A stretch of DNA of 64,000 nucleotides. Origin: Cepaea hortensis. Its lineage: Eukaryota; Mollusca; Gastropoda; Stylommatophora; Helicidae. The notes beneath the pieces were generated by a model that was not told the origin of the DNA, did not search any database, and saw only the letters and a program-made list of their open reading frames with translations. Shown piece after piece: positions 10,530 through 21,518 of the stretch. Made by a program: the position numbers and the translations under genes. Location: NCBI GenBank assembly GCA_963921405.1, contig OY992885.1, forward strand, positions 47,874,342 to 47,938,341, written 5' to 3'. The stretch's first letter is position 1, and each line of letters begins with the position of its first letter.

Positions 10530-10760
10530 AAGGCTACCGTTGCATATCCTTTACAGGACGCCGCAGTCGACCCCGGCAATTTGGCTGTTTGTGATTTTTT
10601 GGCAAGTTTACGTTCAGCAGTTTGCCATTGCTTTCTGAACGACCTTTGAATGGAAACTAACGCAAGACGGTCTGCTTCCAAATCGCCCGCAGTTGTTTCG
10701 AACGAAATATGCAGGATTACGTTTTGTATTCGTAACTCCTTCGCCACAGACCCGGCAGAG
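10530..10760 (-). mobile_element. SINE-1 copy
   Basis: Minus-strand SINE-1: tail atcctttacaggacgc on the left, core cagtttgccattgctttctg, B-box-like gtttcgaacgaaat, and head gccacagacccggc on the right. Confidence 0.8.
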
Positions 10761-10979
10761 AAACAATGTTGGTAAATAAAAATACATTATTGAACTGTTT
10801 AGTGACTGGAGTAGATATATCACCGAAATGTCTCTAGTTGCTTTGTGCAATAGGAAAACTATTCGCCATGCCCAGTGTATCAAACAATAATCATACATTT
10901 TGTATCATGAATGGTAATGTTTTACTAAATGTATTTATTTATATTGCATTCACATTTCACTTAAAACCACACCAAGGGT

Positions 10980-11150
10980 TCGGAATCCGTCGCATGTGAT
11001 TTGGGAGCAGCTTACTTTGCGTTGATTTCACTGGTTTGAAAAATGGCTATCCAGAAAGCAATGGCAAACTTCTGAACGTAACAAATGGACATGTTAATCA
11101 CAAACAGTCAATAAATACCAAGATTGATTGCAGCGTCCTGTAAAAGAACG
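10980..11150 (+). mobile_element. SINE-1 fragment, headless
   Basis: Starts inside the element (gtgatttgggagcagctta) and keeps the core cagaaagcaatggcaaactt and the tail gcgtcctgtaaaag. The tRNA-like head is lost. Confidence 0.65.
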
Positions 11151-11499
11151 TGTAGAAGACCGAGATGTGCGGGTTTGGGTTTCGTAGCTGCGTCTTGAGA
11201 GAGTTGCCACAACACATAACCAAAGAAAAAGCCACTGTAACATGGTTACTGAAATGTCTTTAGGTAGACTAATTAAGTACAGATTCTGTAAACATGTGCA
11301 GTTTACTCTATACACACCATTCATTTCACGTCTAATGTTCTGTAATGGATAGAGTAATTTATGTATTTTGTGACATTTGTAAATTATTGTTTATTTTAAA
11401 TTATGAGACCTTCATAGTTAGACATGTCTTTAACTCTGACATCCAGCGGTATCTTATTTAAGTCTCTATGCCAACATCTACTTGAGATATTACGTTAGT

Positions 11500-11668
11500 T
11501 GAATATCCTTTACATGCGGTCGCAGTCAACCCCTGCATTATTTTTACTGTTTGTATGAAAATAAATGCAAGGGCAAGGCGGTCTGCTGCCACATCGCCCG
11601 CAGCTAAATTTCGAACGTGGGATGCGGGATTACGATTTGCTTTTGTAACCCATTCGCTACACAGCGAA
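11500..11668 (-). mobile_element. SINE-1 fragment, core deleted
   Basis: The tail tatcctttacatgcggtcgc and the head-side block tttcgaacgtggg...taacccattcgctacacag are present. The usual core with gccattgctttctg between them is missing, so the copy is internally deleted. Confidence 0.6.
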
Positions 11669-11939
11669 GATATTAGTTTGTCAATATTTTACCGGCAATC
11701 TAAATTCTTACAAACAACATACTTTATCAAGCTGATCCTGTGTGAATTTTCAAGCGCTTGATTTCCATAATTGGAAAGGGGATGGGGAGGAGAGGCAGTC
11801 AGTCAGTCAGTCATATTTCCATTTCCCCTACCCCGTTCAACCTCATAAGAGAAGTTGTAATTAGGGCTCATCCCAGCCTCTGATTAATAATCCTGTGACC
11901 ATATCAGTCACATTTCGGAAATTAATGTGTAAGGGATTG
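11669..11939. other. No recognisable feature
   Basis: Low-information sequence with a short cagt repeat (11800-11812). Nothing supported. Confidence 0.4.
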
Positions 11940-12130
11940 TTGTTCATAGGAGGTAAAGGGGATATAGGAGGAGAGACAGAAGAAGACCAAGAGATAAGAT
12001 GCTGGGCAGTTTGACATCATGGTAGGGGGACATCAGTAACGGAAATTATTGGTTGTACATGAGGTAGTGGGCTGTGGAAAGACATGATCACCGACGCCAC
12101 ATGGCATGGGCGTTAGGAAGAAGAAGTATT
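11940..12130 (+). mobile_element. LINE 3' end remnant
   Basis: The word order aggaggagagacagaagaag, accaagagataagatgctgg, ggctgtggaaagacatgatc corresponds to the GRPRxRWxDxxxx...DRxxWRxxV end of a non-LTR RT. A gaagaagaag tail follows. Frames are broken. Confidence 0.5.
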
Positions 12131-13750
12131 CGCCGTGAAGTGGGGTTAACTGCGGTAAAGCTTAGAACATATACTGAATAATTAGGAAGGAAATGACATT
12201 GAGAAGGTTTGCTTTGCAATTACAAACAGCAGAGGATGTTGTTGCAGCAACCTTTTAACAGCAAGAAAATAAAGACAGGTTGAGCGCCAGGTCGATCCAG
12301 ACACTGGGCGATCGTTTCTTATATGCGTGATCATGTTCTTACAAATATGATTGTCAGAGACCTTTCTCTGGCTTTCAGGGGCGTGATGTTGCTAACAAAG
12401 ACAAAATGGTGCTGCAGTGATAAGCTTGTCATATAAGCAGAAGATGGTTGACAAAAGTGTTATGTGATGACTACATACTTAACTCAACGCACGGGAGCAG
12501 CAGATGACAATTTAATCACGCATGTCACGCCCTGTAGGTGTTTTTATACTCGGGGATGGGGGGGGGGGCTGTCCTTACATTTCCTTGCAATGTCCGTAGA
12601 TAAGAGGCTTCTGTAACATTCACACTGGGTGTTCACTTAGTTGCTTTGTAGCAAACACAAGTCAGGGTCCACGCAAATTTACCCTCTCTCTTTCCCTGTC
12701 AACCGTTTTGTAACTATGTCAGTCTGTAGGACAGCCATTCTATGCTGATTTCGCAGAAGGTATTCTCGAATATCTCATAATCTTCGCCAGAAGATCGTGA
12801 ACAAATAAATATCTGTGGATGATAGCCAGGCTCTGTCAGACACACATAACGCGGCCATTATTCCATACACTGACTGGTTGCTTCCTACAACTCTGAATGA
12901 CTGGTTGACTGGTACCTTGCCGTCTTTAGAGACGATAGTTTGTTACATTGTGCTAAAAGAAGGCAGAATAACTACAAGCCATCGCGGTAGCAAGGATAGA
13001 GTTATACCTTTCCATAGCACAAGGCTAAGCTGAATTGAAGAGACCATGTGTTTGCCCATGCAGCACGATCCATTTCTCGGCCTGCCTTGTTTATTCCAGA
13101 GAAAAAGTTATGCCAATACATCTGGAACAAGACAAGCTGCAGAAGCTGCCGGATCATCAAAGTAATGCTGTAACTGTCCCGCCTGTCGGAGCTTCGATCC
13201 TAGACCAGTTACCAAACAAGACTTAGGGCCTGGTTTGGCCTGCCATAGTTAGTCTTTATGTGACATTTCGGATTTCCTGGCACCAGAATAAAGCTTATAC
13301 CGTCCCAGTTGCGCTCCTCTGCTCACAGCTCCTGGCACAATGTGGGGTGTGGGGTTTTGGTGAGCTCTGCCCAACATTCGCCGCGAGCAGAAAGCGGGTA
13401 GTGTCGTCTGCTGTTATACAGTATCACAGTTTAGGATTCTGAAATACGTAGCACGATTTTTCATTTTCTTTTCATTGTTCTCATTCCCCCCTCTCCCCAA
13501 ATCTTTCAATTCTTCTCATTCGGTTATTATGCTTTAATGTAGTTAATATGTCTTCCCCTTGTTTATATGTTGTATTTTGTGTATTTCTTTGCTGATGAAG
13601 GTTAGTCTCCGCAACGTCCTATGTTTTTCGTAATTGTGTTCTGTAAAGCTGCAATACTTCGTGTTATTTTATATAGGAAATTTCGTGAAAACATAATACA
13701 AGGCTCGTGTTATTGCACAGTGTTTCCACACTCGTGCTATTTTTTTAAAT
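12131..13750. other. Unassigned DNA
   Basis: No convincing gene. The longest frames are about 60-72 codons without any recognisable motif. It includes a 12-base G run near 12558. Confidence 0.5.
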
Positions 13751-13895
13751 GTGACTCATTGAATACTCCCATAATATTGGGTCAATAAGGTTATCAACAG
13801 CTAATTCAAGCACACCAAGAATTACTTACACTATTGCACATATTCAGCAAAATGGTGTCTCTTTCGTGTGCCATAAATGTTAGACGCAGACACTT
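13751..13895. repeat. Dispersed repeat, second copy
   Basis: Diverged copy of 10136-10290. Shared words include gtgactcattgaa, gggt-...-ggttatc-acagc, ccaagaattac and gtgtg-...-atgtt-gac. No coding potential seen in either copy. Confidence 0.55.
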
Positions 13896-14154
13896 TTGCA
13901 GTCTGAAAGTCGATCCCGCTCAAAACTGGTGAAGAGTAAACGAGATATACCATCGGCAGAAGAGACAGGGCCCAGCCGAGAGAAATTATGGTGTGTGGCA
14001 TAAGAAGGTGACATGGGTGAATAACTTCAATGTAACTGATCTAGTGCACCGAGTAACGAGAGCTGTGAAGATACACGAACACTGTTTCATTCCACCATTC
14101 AGCAGTGCAATGATATCACACGCTCACCTGGTTTCATGTTAGTGATGATCGGAT

Positions 14155-15118
14155 CTGAACAAGACTATGTTACTTATAGAATAGCACAACGAAATGCCAA
14201 ACGAACAATTAGAACATCTAAAGATGAATCCTGGAGAATCTATGGTGAACAGATGGCGACCCTTAGCAAAGACTACCCAAGAGAATTTTATAAACGTGTC
14301 AATGCAATGAGAAACAGAGATGCATGCTACAACCCAACCGCCATCATAAACAGCAAAAGAGGTATACCGATATTTAATCCACAACACAGACTAGCAAGGT
14401 GGGCAGAATACTTTCAAGAACTACTTAACCCCACACATAACATAGAAAATCTCACTTTTGTGCCTAAAAGTCATGGACAACAAGAACCAAATTTTTTACC
14501 TGCAGAAGTCAAAGCAGTTATACAGAAAAGTCGTAAAAACAAATCGCTGGGTCCAGAGGGAATAACCACAGAAGCTATTCAGGCCTGTTGGAAAACAGGA
14601 GTTAAATGGCTAACAAGACTTTTCAATATAGCATGGGAAGAAAGACAAGTCCCAGAGGATTGGCAACAGGCAATAATAGTACCAATATGGGAAAAGAAAG
14701 GCAGTATGAGAGAGTGTGAAACTTACAGAGGTATATCACTCCTGGGCCATATAGGGAAAATGTATGCAAAACTATTGGAACAAAGAACTAGACCCATAGT
14801 TGAACAACAGTTAAGCAAAGCACAATTCGGTTTTCGGAAAGGTAAAAGTTGCACTGATGCATTATTTATGCTTAGATAAATCTGTGAAAACACTATCGAA
14901 TATAGTGACCAGCAGAATATTATGTTTGTCGATCAGGAAAAGGCTTTCGATAGAGTAGACAGATACAAATTATGGGCCATCCTTGAAGACTATGGGATAC
15001 AAGGGCAATTGCTAGAAAACATCATAGCCATGTACCACTCGGGCCGAAGTGAAGTAAGAACACAAGAAGGAATATCAAAAATGTTCACAGTCAATACAGG
15101 AATGGGACAGGGATGTGT

Positions 15119-15201
<83 letters not shown>

Positions 15202-15425
15202 CTATTTAATGTCTACATAGACAGAATATCCAAAGAAGCAAGTCTTGACAGAACAGATTCAGAAAACTTAAAACTCTTTAGTCCAGATGAAACAACTGAC
15301 TCACGGGAAATAAATGAACTTCTATTTGCAGACGATCATGCATGTTTTACAGAGATGAAGGCAGACTACAACATCATAATAATAATCTGAGTTCAACCTG
15401 CAGCAGATACAATATGAGTATAAAC
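14155..15425 (+). pseudogene. LINE RT, N-terminal and palm part (broken)
   Basis: The frame to 14877 covers the pre-RT region and early RT: RTSKDESWRIYGEQMA, KSRKNKSLGPEGITTEAIQ, VPEDWQQAIIVPIWEKKG, TYRGISLLGHIGKMYAKLL and QFGFRKGKSCTDALF. A TAA then interrupts. The next frame restarts at FVDQEKAFDRVDR (catalytic Asp block) and reaches GMGQGCVL. A ct-dinucleotide expansion follows, then PLLFNVYIDRISKEA and ELLFADDHACF, the catalytic ADD. So the palm is complete in motif order but broken by a stop and by the microsatellite. The protein belongs to an endonuclease-type non-LTR RT distinct from LINE-A. Confidence 0.8.
15119..15196. repeat. (CT)n microsatellite inside RT
   Basis: About 39 ct units between the codons for GMGQGCVL and PLLFNVY. 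The original gtgctctct... encoding VLSPLL probably seeded the expansion. Confidence 0.95.
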
Positions 15426-15974
15426 TGCCACATAGTGGTCACGCGCACCACCTAATAGGAATTATGAGATTCCCAGTCTAACAATAGAATGACTTGACCA
15501 CTGGGAACTAAGCATCGTGAGGACAGCAACAGAGGTCGCTTCGAGAAAGGACATCAAGTCAGCTGTGTTTTCCTTTGAGCTCCGTGATAAAAGGATTTGA
15601 TCGTCTAGGCGAGGCATATTTACTGAAAGAAGAGATCGCCTGTTTGTATGGCATTCATACCATGTTCGGACCGGGACATAAATAAATTATAGACGACGAG
15701 TTTGCAATAGTTTGCGATAGTCCTTGAGGGATTGAGCAATTACAGAAAGATATGAACAGCTGGGTTTGTATTGACATGTAACGTCCCGTCCCCGTGTCAG
15801 TGCCCGTTATATTGTACAACCGTGTTATATATATATATATATATTTCTGAAAAGGAGATTAATCTGAATAAAAAGGATTGTCTCGAATTGCACCAGTCTT
15901 TAAGGTGAGCGACTTTGTTACATTTTACTCCAGTTTGAGTTTTAACGCTTTGGCGGTTGAATGACATTGAGACA
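15426..15974 (+). repeat. 5' LTR
   Basis: Begins TG and ends CA. It has an aataaa poly(A) signal (in acataaataaattatag, about 15677-15695) and a ta-repeat near 15828. It lacks a 9-base segment found in the right LTR (gccgacgta at about 21048). Confidence 0.93.
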
Positions 15975-17943
15975 TGTGGGGACTTCGATCCGAGGAAACA
16001 ATGGTTTAATGTAAACAAGCGACGATTGATTCCCGCCATATCAGAAGTAAACATACAAAGAATGCGCGCCACGATGATAAATCCCTTAGCACGATGCAGC
16101 ATCAGGATTACGTACGATGCACCAACATGGCGGTTGATTTAATGTAAGCTGTGTTGCGTCGCCAGAAAACGATACATTTTACAAGATAGCATATTATCGT
16201 TTGCACGGAGAGTAAGACATTATTAATAACGATTAAGATCTTCAATTTTATGGGCTCACAACTTAAAACACAAATGGAACGTGTCTGAAGAACGTTCGAA
16301 AGCACCAGACTATTGTTGTGCAACATCCTTATTTATGTACTACTTTATAACTGAAGATCGAAAGGCAAGTAATTACTATTATTGACGATATGTATATCAT
16401 ATTGAAGGTGTGGTTTTATTATTGTCCAATGTAATGGACATATCCAACTTCACTGAGTGAATAAGGACAGACTCCATATTGAAGTACGCGACATTCGAGT
16501 ACTTAGTCGATATATATTAGATTCTGTCGCACCCACGAATAAGGAGTCGTTGTCTTCCTTTTCAACTCGTCCACTCTTCCATGTCACTAACGTCATGAAC
16601 ATTGTGGTACATCGCTATGGAAATAATTATTTAAGGGAGGCGATGGATAAGCATTAGACACCACAGTATATACAAGCCGAAGAACATTTATATACTACAT
16701 TGATTCCATTCCACGATTCATATGGAAACATATTTATAGACACTATGACTCTTGTATGCGAACAGTAATTACCAGTTTATAAGTGACACATCAGAACTGT
16801 GAACGCAGCGAACATATATGGATGCACCTCATCGTCATGACACTTCTGCACACGGCACCATGACAGGGTACTAGGACACTACACATTCACGTCAGGGGGC
16901 TACTCACTCCACACTTCAGCTGTTACGCATCGGGACGCTACACGGATTGACATTTTTTTATTGGGTGTGATACCATTCGTCTTCACGCTGAACTGTACGA
17001 CACTTATGTAATTATACTTCATTGTGGGCATCAAGCATTCCATTACCCACAGCATTCAGCCTAAAATAATAAGGCTACTATAACTCAAAGTTCGTCGAAT
17101 ATAGGCAAGCCAATCACGTTTCAAGGGATTGGTCACGAACCGCGTTGGTTCAGTTTGAGTACAAGTTAATTGTACTCTCGTAAAAGCAAGGAGCAATTTA
17201 CTTGTAATATACAGTTCCTTCCTTTGGTATATCTTGGCCAACATATATGATGTAAATTGTCGAGCTCATTGTATCTATGTGCGCGAGAGCCGAAAGCAGG
17301 CCAGTAAATTGTTCATTGTTGATTGGTGTTATGTTGACTCATAATAAGGCTATTTATTTTATTTCGTGGGCGGTTGGAAGGGTCTTGATTAGCTAATTGA
17401 GATTATTACTTGATTGGTTCATGAAGTGATTTGTGTGTTGATAGTCGCCAGGTCATTACGAATTAATTTTTTATTTTGATCTTGCGGGTGTCACCACAAT
17501 ATTGTCGTCTTGTCTTAACTGTAGTAGTATAGTATGAGCGTTATCCGTTAAAATTTGTGGATAAAAATTTGTTATCGGTTGTAAACAGTAATATGTATTT
17601 GCGTCACTCGTCGATCGTTTTTTTTATGATTGTTAGTTGTCTTGAGTTGCATATATTTTATAGTGGATATATTTCTTCATATTTATTTCTCTAGTTTATA
17701 TCTGTTTCGGTCATTATAGAGATATTTACTTGATTTTTTTTGTGGTGTTCGAATTTACACTACAAATTACAGTAGTTTATATGAGTTTATATTTGCTCAA
17801 CTGTGATACGACATTTACCTTACTATCTGAGTGATAGTGATTTGAGACAATATCACAATTTTGTCGACTCTTTTCTTCTCTTGCCTACTTCCATATTTAT
17901 TTCAGCGAGATAGCTCATTTTACAGGTATGGCAATAGGACAAG
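15975..17943 (+). other. Long leader of the LTR element
   Basis: Nearly 2 kb between the LTR and the gag-position ORF, with no reading frame over 75 codons. Immediately after the LTR lies tgtggggacttcgatccg, where a tRNA primer site is expected. It contains TGGGGA, but spacing to a T-loop-like cgatcc does not fit a normal tRNA 3' end, so the primer is unresolved. Confidence 0.6.
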
Positions 17944-19131
17944 ATGTCTACACTGCAACATTTCATTGAGTTGGGTGAGAAGACTGGTTTAACCAGTACT
18001 GAACTTCGAAATTGGGCAAAGCTTGAGTTCAGTGAACAACAGAAGCGTGACAAAGAAGATCGACAACTTCAACTTGCAGCAGAGAAGGAAGCTAGACAAC
18101 TTCAAGCTACACGTGAGAAGGAGGAAAGACAACGTGAGAAGGAGGAACGACAGGAAAGACTGACAGCAGAAAAGGAAACCAAACAACTTCAGATGGCTCT
18201 TGAGAGAGAACTGAAGGAAAAAGAGATGGCTATCAGACAAAATGAGATAGCTGTGGAACGAGAACGAATAAAGGCTAGAGAAAAAGAATTAACTTTGGAA
18301 CGCGAAAGGATGGCAGCTGAAAAAGAGAAGCTAATTATGGAAATGCAATTGAAACAAATGCGAATAGCCGCAGAAATAACTACAATGAGGAGAGAGATGG
18401 AAGAAAAACAAATAGCCGTAGAGGCAGAAATCAAACAAAAACGACTCGCACTTGAAAAAGAGAATCTTGCAAGGGAAACAATTTGGAAGGAACAAATGAG
18501 GAAACAAAAACAAATGTATGAAATAAAAGAAAGTAATCACACAGGTAAAGTATGTGCTATAGTAGTGAAAGAACTGAACGCCAGAGATTTCGTTCAGAAA
18601 GTAACTATCGAATACAAGTCTAACGAAACACTTACAAGTACAAATGCCCAAATTGAAACAACACAAGAAGAAGAAGAAATTAAAGAAGAAAAGACGCAAA
18701 TGGAACAGGGTACATCAACTGTAGACATACAGAATACAACGATATTGAGTGATAGCACAACGGTAAATAATTGCGAATACCAAGATTTACACAAAATAAA
18801 TGAACCCAAACATGAAGAAATAACTATTATTAAAAAACAAACCAGAAAGAAACTTGTAGATTGGTATACAGAAACCAAGAAATACACAACAAACATTTGT
18901 GCGCAGATCACAACAAAGGTTGTAAACTTTAGGATAAAGGCAAAGATATACTTTACAAACTTAATAAGAAAATACAAAAGATACACAAGACTGAAAACAA
19001 TTACATTGTTCCAATCAACAAACTTACAATGTACAAATATTGGCATGCGTGCAGAAGAGAGATTTTATAGGTTTGAAACAAAGAAAGAAAGAAAGAAAGT
19101 GAATAAAACGAAGACTGAAAGGAATAAATAA
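17944..19131 (+). CDS. Gag-position coiled-coil protein of the LTR element
   Basis: The uninterrupted 395-codon frame starts at ATG 17944. Residues 1-35 (FIELGEKTGLTSTELRNWAK) resemble the N-terminal domain of Gag-like proteins from animal Ty3/Gypsy elements. Residues about 35-190 form a very long charged helix of Glu/Lys/Arg/Gln repeats (EKEERQREKEERQ), certainly coiled coil. The remainder is Thr/Lys-rich with a strongly basic end (KKERKKVNKTKTERNK). There is no CCHC zinc knuckle, no capsid major homology region that I can recognise and no protease. A shortened Gag able to multimerise and bind RNA by its basic tail is an inference. The frame is intact although pol is gone, which suggests either youth or selection on this ORF. 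Confidence 0.7.
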   Translation: MSTLQHFIELGEKTGLTSTELRNWAKLEFSEQQKRDKEDRQLQLAAEKEARQLQATREKEERQREKEERQERLTAEKETKQLQMALERELKEKEMAIRQNEIAVERERIKAREKELTLERERMAAEKEKLIMEMQLKQMRIAAEITTMRREMEEKQIAVEAEIKQKRLALEKENLARETIWKEQMRKQKQMYEIKESNHTGKVCAIVVKELNARDFVQKVTIEYKSNETLTSTNAQIETTQEEEEIKEEKTQMEQGTSTVDIQNTTILSDSTTVNNCEYQDLHKINEPKHEEITIIKKQTRKKLVDWYTETKKYTTNICAQITTKVVNFRIKAKIYFTNLIRKYKRYTRLKTITLFQSTNLQCTNIGMRAEERFYRFETKKERKKVNKTKTERNK

Positions 19132-19464
19132 AGAAAAACAAAATGGGATGAATGTGAAGGTGTTAGGTTCATATCAACACATAATACACTACAGACACAT
19201 TAGGTCTTGGGTCTTATTACTTAGTTGCTAGGTGTCACTGATATAAATATATACGTTTCAGAGGTGTTCACACTATCTCATATCTCCACACTCAGGTGTG
19301 TAAAAATATTTTAGTTCTCTATTCTTCAGATAATTGTTAGTAACTATATTGTTATTGGAGGAACTTAATAGTTTATGATGATGAATTGGTTTAAAGATTT
19401 ATTCTTGTTGAGTCAGAATATTAGAGTATAATTCTGAGTTATTTTCTTAAAAAGTCTTGAATCT

Positions 19465-19974
19465 TTGAAATGTATGATTCTTCACATGTCTATATCTATA
19501 TTGCAGACCTATAAAAATAGTTGGACAGAGGATCACGAGAAATTATTACAACAAATAAAAACTCTGTTTAGTACATATCCTATTTTGAAATTACCTGATA
19601 TGTCAAAAGACTTTGTTTTACAAACGGATGCTAGATTACATGCTATTTCAGCTGTATTACTTCAATTACATGAAGGGAAACTACATCCTATTCTTTACTT
19701 CAGTAAGAAGCTATCTGAAACTCAGAGAAACTATGCTGTTACTGAACTAGAGGCTCTAGCTTTAATTGAAAGTATTGAGAAGTTCTCTAGATACTTACTA
19801 GATAGGAAATTTATGGTTCTTTCGGATAACAAACCTTTGCAAATTTTCAAATCGGGTCATCCGAAAAATTCTAGAATACATAGATGGTCATTACTATTAC
19901 AGGACTATGAATTTGACATCTGTCACATTCCTGGAAAAGATAATAATCTCGCTGACATTCTGAGTCGATTATAG
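19465..19974 (+). pseudogene. Ty3/Gypsy RNase H remnant of pol
   Basis: The homologous part starts near 19505 (TYKNSWTEDHEKLLQQIK). It shows the tether/RNase H sequence typical of Ty3/Gypsy pol: FVLQTDARLHAISAVLLQ, PILYFSKKLSETQRNYA, VTELEALALIESIEKF, FMVLSDNKPLQIF, and HIPGKDNNLADILSRL at the end. The three acidic positions (Asp in QTDA, Glu in TELEAL, Asp in LSDN) are present. The RT palm is missing upstream and integrase is missing downstream, where a stop follows LSRL. The preceding bases ctatattgcag look like a splice acceptor, but no donor was assigned. Apparent N-terminal residues before TYKN are probably noncoding. Confidence 0.85.
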
Positions 19975-20947
19975 AATAGCAGATTTTCCTGTTGATTAGT
20001 TATAGTTGAATTATAGTTATAGTTCTTGTTTATATAAATTGAGTTCATAGTTCATAATTATATATATATTGAGATGATACTTGTATATAAAGCCTTATTA
20101 GAAAGTCAATATGACAACAACCAACATGATAATATAGGTTATTAGATTAAGTATTATAAATAGAATTAAGGTACATTTATATCTGATATGTGTTCAAAAC
20201 AGAGCCACGGCAAGGATGAAATTTATTAACGGACACAAGTGCTTGCTGTTGGAAAGAAGACAGTCAGAAAGAAAATCTTAAGTATCACTCTGTGATTGTG
20301 AAAGACATTAACTATATGTGATGTTATAAATGTTGAAATTGTGTATTAATTAGAGTTACATAAGAGTAATTAACGTTTATATGAGTTAATTATGAATTTT
20401 GGGTTCAGATTGATAAGATGGTATGTTTTATGTTATGCTATATGTTTATGGATCAGTACAACATGAGCTAAATAAGAATATATGATCAAGCGATAGTTCA
20501 AATCCCAAAGGAAAATATCGGGGAAAAGTTAAGGTGGAGTCACAGACAAGCACCCTACCCATTATATGAATGATTAATTATATCATAACAATACAACAAC
20601 AAGTAACGACTACGACTAACATGGTTACTGGGAAATCTCCATTATTACCCTCGTCCGAAACTCATGGTAATACCTAGAGCTAGGACACACTTGTCATTAG
20701 GACAAGGTAGGGACTAATATGTTTATTAGTTGAACTGATTCCTTAGGATCAGTCACATGACGTCCGACGTAGGGATCGGACAGGTGGGCGTGCCCGTTAT
20801 GTAGCATTTATAATTTTTTTTTGGAGGGTTAATGATGTGGTAAATCATAGAACTATGTGGTTGTGGGTAAAAGAAAATTATGGTTACAGTTGTAAGTATC
20901 ATATATGATAATTATGAAAGGAAAAATGACTTAGCATTTTTTTTCTG
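19975..20947 (+). other. Noncoding 3' interior of the LTR element
   Basis: About 970 bp with no frame of 60 codons, where integrase should be. AT-rich up to 20550, then more mixed. Probably 3' untranslated sequence of the shortened element. Confidence 0.55.
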
Positions 20948-20960
20948 GGAGGGGGCATTA
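20948..20960 (+). promoter_or_regulatory. Polypurine tract
   Basis: The sequence gggagggggcatta directly abuts the right LTR. Its position and G-rich composition fit the plus-strand primer of reverse transcription. Confidence 0.75.
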
Positions 20961-21513
20961 TGCCACATAGTGGTCACGCGCACCACCTAATAGGAATTAG
21001 GAGATTCCCAGTCTAACAATAGAATGACTTGACCACTGGGAACTAAGGCCGACGTAAGCATCGTGAGAACAGCAACAGAGGTCGCTTCGAGAAAGGACAT
21101 CAAGTCAGCTGTGTTTTCCTTTGAGCTCCGTGATAAAAGGATTTGATCGTATAGGCGAGGCATATTTACTGAAAGAAGAGATCGCTTGTTTGTATGACAT
21201 TCATACCATGTTCGGACAGGGACATAAATAAATTATAGACGACGAGTTTGCAATAGTTTGCGATAGTCCTTGAGGGATTGAGCAATTACAGAAAGATATG
21301 AACAGCTGGGTTTGTATTGACATGTAACGTCCCGTCCCCGTGTCAGGGGCCCGTTATATTGTACAACCGTGTTATATATATATTTCTGAAAAGGAGATTA
21401 ATCTGAATAAAAATGATTGTCTCGAATTGCACCAGTCTTTAAGGTGAGCGACTTTGTTACATTTTACTCCAGTTTGAGTTTTAACGCTTTGGCGGTTGAA
21501 TGACATTGAGACA
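20961..21513 (+). repeat. 3' LTR
   Basis: Pairs with 15426-15974 at about 98% identity by eye. It has an extra 9 bases near 21048 and a shorter ta-repeat near 21375. Confidence 0.93.
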
Positions 21514-21518
21514 TAAAC

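Larger units (their letters stand above)
15426..21513 (+). mobile_element. Ty3/Gypsy-type LTR retrotransposon, pol-deleted
   Basis: Two LTRs of 549 and 553 bp start with TGCCACATAG and end with TTGAGACA. They are flanked by the perfect 5-bp duplication taaac (15421-15425, 21514-21518). A G-rich polypurine tract precedes the right LTR. Inside are a long leader, an open gag-position ORF (17944-19131) and a short pol remnant holding RNase H (about 19505-19974). Protease, the RT palm and integrase are absent. The element is therefore non-autonomous and must have moved with help in trans. The LTRs differ at roughly ten sites plus indels, so the insertion is fairly recent. Confidence 0.92.

Noticed and set aside
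12815..13442. Run of three 60-72 codon frames as a host gene
   Set aside because: No shared frame, splice signals or domain.
15975..15991. Canonical tRNA primer-binding site
   Set aside because: Contains tgggga next to the LTR, but distances to T-loop-like bases do not fit a mature tRNA 3' end.
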